Assembly: GCA_947378615.1 (NCBI GenBank)
Contig: CANCKV010000266.1
Location: 1-5,544 of the forward strand
Reading direction: 5' to 3'
DNA length: 5,544 nucleotides
From: Chitinophagaceae bacterium
GTDB taxonomy: Bacteria > Bacteroidota > Bacteroidia > Chitinophagales > Chitinophagaceae
Of this stretch, positions 1-4,999 are shown in pieces. The translations under genes were made by a program, and so were the position numbers. Every line of letters starts with the position of its first letter. Positions within the stretch are counted from its first letter, which is position 1. A model generated the notes under the pieces. It had not been told where the DNA came from and ran no database searches. It saw only the letters and a program-made list of their open reading frames with translations.

Positions 1-23
1 CATTACAAATTATATAAGTAATT

Positions 24-581
24 ATGAAAGCAGTAATCTTTTTATTTAGTACAACTTTGTTATTTCAAAGTTGTTATTCTCAGTCAAGTTCAAATAAAAA
101 AGTAAATACAATGGAAGAAGACAAGTCAAAAAATCACGTGTACTCAAAAACAGATAGTAGCAAAGTTAATTTGAAAGAGGAAGAGTGGAAAAAGATTTTG
201 AGCCCTGATGTCTTTCATATTGCTCGACAAAAAGGAACCGAACGACCTTATACTAGTAAGTTTGAAGACTTTAAAGAAGTGGGTACTTTTTATTGTGCAG
301 TTTGTGGTAATCCATTATTTAAGAGTGATGCAAAATTTGAAAGTGGCTGTGGTTGGCCAAGTTTTTACGAACCAATCAGTAAGGATGCCATCATTTTCAC
401 TCCCGATAATAGCCATGATATGAATCGAACTGAAACACAATGTGGAAGATGCAAGTCACATTTAGGACATGTTTTCAATGACGGTCCCCCTCCTACGGGA
501 CTTCGCTTTTGTATCAATGGCGTGGTACTTGATTTTGAAAAAGCCAAAAAGGCGGAGAAGCATTATCAAGAGAAAAAATAA
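24..581 (+). CDS. msrB: Peptide-methionine (R)-S-oxide reductase MsrB, predicted lipoprotein
   Basis: The enzyme reduces methionine-R-sulfoxide in oxidised proteins back to methionine. The 185-residue product has a hydrophobic N-terminus ending in LLFQSC, so Cys17 is the likely lipidated residue; Phe at -3 and Gln at -2 make the lipobox loose, which is common in Bacteroidota. Residues 18-50 are a polar, Lys/Ser-rich linker, and the SelR/MsrB domain spans about 51-175. Structural zinc ligands are the CxxC pairs C91/C94 and C140/C143. The ESGCGWPSF motif (C109) supplies the resolving Cys, matching the E. coli motif, and RFCIN (C163) supplies the catalytic Cys. HLGHVF and DGPPPTG are further family signatures. 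An in-frame TAA at 15-17 rules out a longer start. I infer a membrane-anchored enzyme facing the periplasm; there is no fused MsrA domain. The promoter lies outside the window. Family assignment is very secure, lipidation moderately so. Confidence 0.95.
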   Translation: MKAVIFLFSTTLLFQSCYSQSSSNKKVNTMEEDKSKNHVYSKTDSSKVNLKEEEWKKILSPDVFHIARQKGTERPYTSKFEDFKEVGTFYCAVCGNPLFKSDAKFESGCGWPSFYEPISKDAIIFTPDNSHDMNRTETQCGRCKSHLGHVFNDGPPPTGLRFCINGVVLDFEKAKKAEKHYQEKK

Positions 582-593
582 TAACAAAAAATA

Positions 594-643
594 ACCTTAA
601 ACTACTTGCAAGATTATTGTAAGTAGCTTAAGGTCATTTTTTT
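594..643. terminator. Bidirectional rho-independent terminator between msrB and the S1/P1 nuclease gene
   Basis: Arms 594-611 and 617-634 form an 18-bp stem with a 5-nt loop (612-616). On the + strand there is one A-C mismatch (position 601) and one G-U wobble (608). Seven Ts follow at 637-643. On the - strand the A-rich run at about 575-593 gives a U-rich tail after the same stem. It therefore suits both convergent genes, ending 13 nt after the msrB stop and about 105 nt after the nuclease stop. Confidence 0.88.
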
Positions 644-738
644 GATGCACTATTTTTTTATTAATACATAGGTTCAACACCTAATTATTAATACCATTTA
701 ATTATTCTATGTGCTACCAAGTATTGCTTTTGGCACGA

Positions 739-1506
739 TTAATTAAATATTTCTTTCAAGAAACTAGCAAGTCTCAAACCTCCTAGAAGCAGTTGTTTTT
801 CTACAACTACAGCATTTTGATCTATATAGGACTGATTTACTTTGGAATCCTTCATGTTATATGCCTGAGGTAAATAGCTACGTGCATCATACATCCAACT
901 AACTAAATCGATGCGTTGTATTTTTACAATTTCCTCAGGAGTATAAGAAGCATAAAATTTCGTACAACTATCAATAGTAATTTTCTTTTGGTCTATAATT
1001 TCCGAGTCCCAAAAGCTATGCAGATTTCCTGAATATCCCGGGGCATCTATATTAACTGAATTGCCGCCTCTATCCTCAGGATATCCATTATGTAGTGGTT
1101 GATGCAAATCGCCAACCAAATGAAATGCCATTACTATATAATTCTTGATTTGGCTTTCCTTCAGTTTTTCCTTGTGCTTCATTGCAGCTAAAATAGAATT
1201 TAATACAGTGATCGTATTGCCCTCCGTTACAGGCTTATAAACACTGTCTTTTTTTAAATTAATGTAATGCCATGTCTTCATATAATTGTAATAATCATCA
1301 GACCGCATGTCGTCCATCCAAGTTGCTGCATCATCAATGCTCATTTTATTCAGATAATGTTTTACTTTTTTCTGTGTGCTCTCATCTAAATATTTAAAAG
1401 CAATTTCGGCAACAAGGTGATGTCCTACCGCTCCCCATGCAAATAATTTTGGAGAAGATGCTAAAAATAAAGTGGCAGTTAGAAATGCGATGAATACTTT
1501 TTTCAT
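739..1506 (-). CDS. Secreted S1/P1-family zinc nuclease
   Basis: The family hydrolyses single-stranded DNA and RNA to 5'-nucleotides and often has 3'-nucleotidase activity, using three zinc ions. The product has 255 residues. A signal peptide (about 1-23) ends in LFA, so cleavage exposes Trp24 as the mature N-terminus; this is required because its backbone is a zinc ligand in the family. All nine expected ligands are present with P1-like spacing: W24, H29 (WGAVGH), D65 (WMDD), H80 (WHYINL), H129, D133, H139 (HLVGDLHQPLH), H163 and D167 (NLHSFWD). GGNSVNI (147-153) is another family signature. Length is normal for the bacterial group. It should act in the periplasm or outside the cell; there is no T9SS tail. 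The gene is convergent with msrB and divergent from the T9SS protein gene. Substrate preference cannot be read from sequence. Nothing suggests inactivation. Confidence 0.95.
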   Translation of the reverse strand: MKKVFIAFLTATLFLASSPKLFAWGAVGHHLVAEIAFKYLDESTQKKVKHYLNKMSIDDAATWMDDMRSDDYYNYMKTWHYINLKKDSVYKPVTEGNTITVLNSILAAMKHKEKLKESQIKNYIVMAFHLVGDLHQPLHNGYPEDRGGNSVNIDAPGYSGNLHSFWDSEIIDQKKITIDSCTKFYASYTPEEIVKIQRIDLVSWMYDARSYLPQAYNMKDSKVNQSYIDQNAVVVEKQLLLGGLRLASFLKEIFN

Positions 1507-1549
1507 TAATTTACTTTTTTGTTTTCCTAATTCTTTCTTTAATACTTTG

Positions 1550-1578
1550 CAAGTATAAGTGTTTTACTTTCAATCAAA
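1550..1578 (-). promoter_or_regulatory. Probable Bacteroidota-type promoter of the S1/P1 nuclease gene
   Basis: Reading the - strand, TTTG (1578-1575) is followed after 17 nt by TATACTTG (1557-1550), one mismatch from the -7 consensus TAnnTTTG. Transcription would begin about 40 nt before the ATG at 1506. No Shine-Dalgarno sequence is visible, which is normal for Bacteroidota. The rest of the divergent gap up to 1781 shows no other structure I can support. Confidence 0.55.
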
Positions 1579-1738
1579 AGACTTTTGTACTCATTTTTAC
1601 AGCAATAATTTCCAGAAAGCAAATTATTTGTTTTCTCATAGAATGATTTAATGAACAATCTCTATTGATTTAACGAATAATTGTAATATAATCCGTCTTG
1701 AAAATGATTGTAAAGTTCCTATGTCCAACTTTTCTCCC

Positions 1739-1746
1739 TAATTTCG
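1739..1746 (+). promoter_or_regulatory. Possible -7 box of the T9SS-protein gene
   Basis: TAATTTCG differs from TAnnTTTG at one position and would give a leader of about 30 nt before the ATG at 1782. The upstream partner is weak: only TTC at 1716-1718, 20 nt away, and no good TTG at the right distance. If this box is used, the upstream ATG at 1698 would not be in the transcript, which supports the 1782 start. Confidence 0.4.
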
Positions 1747-1781
1747 TCGGCTTATTTTCAAACACGAAAAAAGCATTTACA

Positions 1782-3329
1782 ATGAAATATTTATTTATAA
1801 ATTTTGCCATTCTTCTTATTTCAATTCAATCTTATGGTCAAATAAAAATCTTATTTGATGCCACTAAGGCTGAAACTGCAGGTTCAGCAAATTGGGTCAT
1901 TGATGCGGATCAAAATAATTTGAATTGGACAAAGACCTCTACAGTAACTACAGGTGGTTCGAAGGCAAATGCACAAATATTGCCTACACCCGATCAAAGT
2001 ACTATTACTTCTACTACAGTAGAAACTACTTGGACAGGTGCCTTGTCAAGTTGGGGAATAGATTGTGTGAACAAAGGGTATCATGTGGAAAGCTTACCTT
2101 ATAATGGTAAAATAACTTATGGTGACAATACAAATGCTCAGGATTTGAGTAATTACAAAGTGTATATAATAACTGAACCCAATATTTACTTTAAGGCTGC
2201 CGAAAAGACAGCTTTAATAAACTTTGTAAAAAATGGAGGAGGATTATTTATCATTTCCGATCATGCAGGTGCCGACAGAAATAATGACGGAAGTGATTCT
2301 CCAACAATTTGGAATGATTTATTTACAAACAATGGGATAGTGAGTAATCCATTTGGAATTAAGTTCGATACAACCAATCCCAATAGTAATAAATATCCTG
2401 GCGATTTTTCTGAAACAACTACCAACTTTACTACTGCCGCTAATCCAATCACGAAGGGTGCTTATGGTACTGCTACTAAATTAAAATATTCAAATGGCTC
2501 TTCGATGGTATTAGACACCTTTGCAAATCCTACTGTGAAAGGAGTCGTTTTTGCAAAAGAATCAACTAGCAAAATTAATGGCGCCATGTTTGTTTACGCA
2601 AAATATGGTAAAGGAAAAATAGTAGCAACAGGCGATAGCTCTCCTTGTGATGATGGAACAGGTGCAAGTGGTGCATCTCTTTATGTCAGTTATGCAAATG
2701 ATCCAGCCGTTGCAAACAATCATCGTTATTTATTTATGAATGCTACTATTTGGTTGGCTACCACAGATACTGTTGTTCCTATTAAATTCATTAGTAATGT
2801 TACAAAAAATCAAAACAATCAGACTTCAATAACTTGGAAGGCAAGTCAATCTAATGGACAAAGCGTTAACTATGAAGTGGAGCGTTCTGTAAATGGAGTT
2901 GATTTTAATGTAGTTGGAACAATCACAGGAAAGAACTTAGAAAATAGTTCAATTGAAAACTATCAATGGGAAACAAACGAAACAGTTACTACCACCACTT
3001 ATTATAGAATAAAGGCAAATGAAAATGGGAATATTTCTTACTCTCAGGTTGCAACGTTAAGTCCAAACAACAAGCAGAAAATTACTATTTTCCCTAATCC
3101 TTTATCTAATAATTCAGACAGAAAATTTACTATAAGTGGTATAACTAATGGTAGCGTGATAACTATTACGGATTTGAAAGGGGCAAAATATTATCAAAAT
3201 ATTGCAACGGGGGTTTCTATCAGCTGTGATTTAAATGCAGTGAAAAATAAAATGGCTGCAGGCGTTTATCTGATTAATATTAAAAATGGCGATAGTATTC
3301 AAACAGAAAAACTAATGGTTGGGAAATAA
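1782..3329 (+). CDS. T9SS-secreted protein: ThuA/GATase1-like domain, Fn3-like domain, type A sorting tail
   Basis: The 515-residue product is predicted to cross the outer membrane by the type IX system. The start at 1782 is preferred over an in-frame ATG at 1698 because it gives a clean signal peptide (MKYLFINF..., cut after SYG, before Gln20) and follows a possible -7 box; the longer form puts 28 mostly non-signal residues in front. Residues about 21-330 resemble the glutamine-amidotransferase-like fold of ThuA/DUF4350-type proteins: a strand-helix pattern, then FVKNGGGLFIISDHAGAD (about 148-165), where the nucleophile-elbow position carries Asp160-His161 rather than Cys. DRNNDGSD (165-172) resembles a calcium-binding loop. 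GKGKIVATGDSSPCDDGTG (about 277-294) is a strong family-like motif. Residues 332-428 look like a fibronectin-III-like domain (NYEVERSVNGVDF, TTYYRIKA). Residues 433-515 (ITIFPNPLS to GVYLINI and EKLMVGK) are a type A sorting domain. The activity of the main domain is unknown. The gene is divergent from the S1/P1 nuclease gene and convergent with the EEP gene. Confidence 0.88.
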   Translation: MKYLFINFAILLISIQSYGQIKILFDATKAETAGSANWVIDADQNNLNWTKTSTVTTGGSKANAQILPTPDQSTITSTTVETTWTGALSSWGIDCVNKGYHVESLPYNGKITYGDNTNAQDLSNYKVYIITEPNIYFKAAEKTALINFVKNGGGLFIISDHAGADRNNDGSDSPTIWNDLFTNNGIVSNPFGIKFDTTNPNSNKYPGDFSETTTNFTTAANPITKGAYGTATKLKYSNGSSMVLDTFANPTVKGVVFAKESTSKINGAMFVYAKYGKGKIVATGDSSPCDDGTGASGASLYVSYANDPAVANNHRYLFMNATIWLATTDTVVPIKFISNVTKNQNNQTSITWKASQSNGQSVNYEVERSVNGVDFNVVGTITGKNLENSSIENYQWETNETVTTTTYYRIKANENGNISYSQVATLSPNNKQKITIFPNPLSNNSDRKFTISGITNGSVITITDLKGAKYYQNIATGVSISCDLNAVKNKMAAGVYLINIKNGDSIQTEKLMVGK

Positions 3330-3346
3330 GTATCTCATTGGAAATA

Positions 3347-3374
3347 TTAATTGTTAGGAATGCTGAACAATTAA
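3347..3374 (+). repeat. Perfect 9-bp inverted repeat just after the T9SS-protein gene
   Basis: TTAATTGTT (3347-3355) and AACAATTAA (3366-3374) pair perfectly around a 10-nt loop, starting 17 nt after the stop codon. No T tract follows, so it is not a classical intrinsic terminator. It could be a 3'-end stem-loop that stabilises the mRNA, or part of a different termination mode. The structure is seen directly; the role is inferred. Confidence 0.5.
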
Positions 3375-3399
3375 ATTGAGCAATATGACCATCTATTCA

Positions 3400-3482
3400 C
3401 TAATGCTTTCCCAAATAATGTAAAGCAGGATTCCTATGTGCCCTCATTTACATATAAACGATGTCTTTTCTATGTGGCTATG
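3400..3482 (+). repeat. Composite intergenic repeat, copy 1
   Basis: The blocks in order are CTAATGCT (3400-3407), a hairpin with stem TGCTTT/AAAGCA (3404-3409 with 3422-3427), AGGATTCCTATGTGCCCT (3427-3444), an ATATAAA stretch, and CTTTTCTATGTGGCTATG (3465-3482). TATATAACT follows at 3491-3499. The two 18-nt blocks are identical in copy 2, while the spacers between them differ. The function is unknown to me. Confidence 0.75.
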
Positions 3483-3518
3483 AAACCTACTATATAACTT
3501 CTTTTCAAAAAGTCGTTC

Positions 3519-3601
3519 CTAATGCTACGAAGTAGGATTCCTATGTGCCCTTCTTTTATATAAAATACAAGAAAAAACCTATGCTTTTCTATGTGGCTAT
3601 G
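3519..3601 (+). repeat. Composite intergenic repeat, copy 2
   Basis: It has the same block order as copy 1: CTAATGCT (3519-3526), a hairpin CTAC-GAA-GTAG (3525-3535) different in sequence from that of copy 1, AGGATTCCTATGTGCCCT (3534-3551), TATATAAAA, and CTTTTCTATGTGGCTATG (3584-3601). TATATAACT recurs at 3637-3645. Its end runs into extra CTATGTG units and the terminator. It spans 83 bp like copy 1, but the spacers are unequal, so this is not a simple duplication. Confidence 0.75.
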
Positions 3602-3612
3602 TGCCTATGTGG
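3589..3612 (+). repeat. Three tandem octamers CTATGTGS
   Basis: CTATGTGG, CTATGTGC and CTATGTGG follow one another without a gap at 3589-3596, 3597-3604 and 3605-3612. The array overlaps the end of repeat copy 2 and supplies part of the terminator stem downstream. Slippage between octamers is a plausible origin. Confidence 0.8.
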
Positions 3613-3623
3613 TAGCCTTTTTT
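3595..3623 (+). terminator. Probable intrinsic terminator on the + strand
   Basis: GGCTA (3595-3599) pairs with TAGCC (3613-3617), extended by one T-G wobble, around a loop of about 12 nt. Six Ts follow at once (3618-3623), then CTTT. It would end transcription from the T9SS-protein gene about 290 nt after its stop and so place the repeat copies in its 3' untranslated region. The stem is short, hence moderate confidence. Confidence 0.5.
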
Positions 3624-3633
3624 CTTTGCTAAA

Positions 3634-3645
3634 AGTTATATAACT
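3634..3645. repeat. 12-bp perfect palindrome
   Basis: AGTTATATAACT reads the same on both strands. Its right part, TATATAACT, also occurs after repeat copy 1 (3491-3499), so it may be the end block of the composite repeat. It could instead be a protein-binding site; nothing in the sequence decides this. Confidence 0.5.
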
Positions 3646-3801
3646 AGAAACATTATCCGCCTAATTTCTCACTTTGTGTTGAGTCCTTTTTCTTAATATT
3701 TCTTATTGTTTTCTATAGTAATACTCTTTATAATTGCTCCATTTATTGCTTTTTCTTTCCTTAGGATACACTTTCAATTTATAAGACAGAGGTCGGTGTA
3801 C

Positions 3802-3841
3802 CCTAAATAATTTTATACCCGATATTTATTAGGTCTTTTTT
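3802..3841 (+). terminator. Weak candidate terminator overlapping the 3' end of the EEP gene
   Basis: CCTAA (3802-3806) pairs with TTAGG (3829-3833), and a one-base bulge allows three more AT pairs; TCTTTTTT follows on the + strand. It could block + strand read-through into the EEP gene. On the - strand no U tract follows, so it is a poor terminator for that gene, for which I find no convincing one. Low GC in the stem keeps this tentative. Confidence 0.25.
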
Positions 3842-4860
3842 AGTAATACAATATAGGATGGAAAGTGATCACTGTAGCCTCCTCTATAATTGAAACCATC
3901 CCATGTTCTCATTGGATATCCTTTGTACAGCCCTTTATTTTCAATCATATATTCTTTGTTGAAAATAAATTGTTTATAATAAAAGAATCCTTCTTGATGT
4001 TTGTTTATCAAAGGATAGTTAACCATTATTTGATCAAACAAACTCCATGAATCGTTAAATGCCAATGTGCCAATTCCTTTTTTGTATAGCTCCCAAAAAG
4101 GATTATAAATTCCCCCTTTGTTTACCTCTTCTGCATTCCCTTTAGCATTTAATATTTTCAAAACGCTAGCATTAATTGGATCATCATTTAAATCGCCCAT
4201 AATGATGATTTTGGAATTTGGTTCTGACCTCTCTATTTCAGCTATTTGAATCTTACAGACGGCAGCGGCTGCAATACGATTGGGTTCACTCTCTTTATCA
4301 CCTCCCAATCTACTAGGCCAATGATTAACCAATAAATGTATCCTTTCGCCAACCAAATTCCCAGTTACCCACAAAATATCCCTTGTATATTTTTCGTATT
4401 TTGAATGGTTAGGTAAGGCAACAAACAAAGGACTACTTTTTTCAACTACAAAATATTTGGGATTATAAATCAACGCAACGTCAATTCCTCTCGCATCCCT
4501 ACTATCATAGTGTACATATTTTAAATTTCGGTTTATCAAAGAAGGACTATGGATTAAGTCATTCAAAACGGTGTCATTTTCAATCTCAGCTACCCCTATC
4601 AATGCGATACCGTCTCTTGAAACATCTGTTCCAATTTGAGCTATTACAGTAGCAAGTTTTATAACTTTATCTAAATAAATGGTGGAACTATATTTATAAT
4701 CTCCCTTTGGAGTAAAATCAACATCAAAAATAGAAGGGTTATGGATAGTGTCATAAAAATTCTCACAGTTATAAAAGGCCACTACCGCTACTTTATAGCT
4801 AAGTTTTTGTTGTGCAAAATTCAAAAAAGGTAAAAGTATTAATATGATTAAACTTTTCAT
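3829..4860 (-). CDS. Secreted endonuclease/exonuclease/phosphatase (EEP) family enzyme
   Basis: EEP enzymes are Mg-dependent phosphoesterases with a DNase I-like fold; members cut DNA, RNA, nucleotides, phosphoinositides or sphingomyelin. The product has 343 residues. A signal peptide of about 16 residues ends NFA before Gln17-Gln18, with no lipobox Cys, so it should be released to the periplasm or beyond. Family motifs appear in order: the NCENF metal-site Asn (N31/N34), GVAEIEN (metal-binding Glu, E92), YDSRDARGIDVALIY (R124, D127), VNHWPSR (catalytic-type His, H180), GDLNDDP (D223, N225), SLFDQIMV (D276) and GGYSDHFP (D331-H332, catalytic His). All expected catalytic positions are filled. 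The pattern resembles the secreted nuclease-like EEP proteins common in Bacteroidota, but the substrate cannot be fixed from sequence. The gene is divergent from the TonB-dependent receptor gene, with 139 bp between them. Confidence 0.92.
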   Translation of the reverse strand: MKSLIILILLPFLNFAQQKLSYKVAVVAFYNCENFYDTIHNPSIFDVDFTPKGDYKYSSTIYLDKVIKLATVIAQIGTDVSRDGIALIGVAEIENDTVLNDLIHSPSLINRNLKYVHYDSRDARGIDVALIYNPKYFVVEKSSPLFVALPNHSKYEKYTRDILWVTGNLVGERIHLLVNHWPSRLGGDKESEPNRIAAAAVCKIQIAEIERSEPNSKIIIMGDLNDDPINASVLKILNAKGNAEEVNKGGIYNPFWELYKKGIGTLAFNDSWSLFDQIMVNYPLINKHQEGFFYYKQFIFNKEYMIENKGLYKGYPMRTWDGFNYRGGYSDHFPSYIVLLKKT

Positions 4861-4876
4861 TTTAATTATTTTGCTG

Positions 4877-4884
4877 TAAAAGTA
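4877..4884 (-). promoter_or_regulatory. Possible -7 box of the EEP gene
   Basis: On the - strand TACTTTTA differs from TAnnTTTG only in the last base and lies 16 nt before the ATG at 4860, which would give a very short leader of about 12 nt. No good TTG is seen at the usual distance upstream. Tentative. Confidence 0.35.
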
Positions 4885-4970
4885 GTGCTTATGTAAAACT
4901 ATTTAGATTTTATTAACAGTTATGAAATGATTATCTTTTTTAAAAAATATTATTATTAAATAAACTTCTT

Positions 4971-4978
4971 TACATTCG
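4971..4978 (+). promoter_or_regulatory. Possible -7 box of the TonB-dependent receptor gene
   Basis: TACATTCG differs from TAnnTTTG at one position, the same T-to-C variant as the box at 1739-1746, and lies 21 nt before the ATG. No TTG sits upstream at the right distance; that place holds AT-rich DNA including a T6A6 palindrome (4936-4947), which might act as an upstream activating stretch. Tentative. Confidence 0.4.
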
Positions 4979-4999
4979 CTTGAATTAATTAGAAAAGTA

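Larger units (their letters stand above)
3330..3828. other. 499-bp gene-free stretch with hairpins and a composite repeat
   Basis: No credible coding frame is present on either strand; the short - strand frames from ATGs near 3653 and 3742 stop within six codons. In order it holds a perfect inverted repeat (3347-3374), two copies of a composite repeat (3400-3482 and 3519-3601), a tandem octamer (3589-3612), a likely terminator (3595-3623) and a 12-bp palindrome (3634-3645). From 3646 to 3801 it is T-rich on the + strand and I see no structure I can support. The far end may hold a weak terminator (3802-3841) overlapping the end of the EEP gene. Confidence 0.7.

Noticed and set aside
665..713. 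Hairpin from ACATAG (about 665-670) and CTATGT (707-712)
   Set aside because: A 6-bp AT-rich stem over a loop of about 36 nt is too weak to call; the CTATGTG word is reported separately.
731..738. Stem between GTGC (about 711-714) and GCAC (733-736) as terminator of the S1/P1 nuclease gene
   Set aside because: The stem is bulged and no U tract follows on the - strand; the 594-634 stem with its A-rich flank is a much better terminator.
1698..1781. In-frame upstream start that would extend the T9SS protein by 28 residues
   Set aside because: The extension (MKMIVKFLCP...) would bury the clean signal peptide that begins at the ATG at 1782, and it overlaps the possible -7 box at 1739-1746, so it is probably not translated.
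3400..3612. CRISPR-like array
   Set aside because: Only two composite copies occur, the blocks are unequally spaced, the octamers have no spacers, and no cas gene is near.
3400..3645. Insertion-sequence remnant or MITE
   Set aside because: I find no terminal inverted repeats bounding the region, no target-site duplication and no transposase fragment; the repeats are direct.
3865..4050. 61-codon + strand frame opposite the EEP gene
   Set aside because: It is antisense to a well-supported enzyme gene, has no recognisable motif and no promoter-like sequence of its own.
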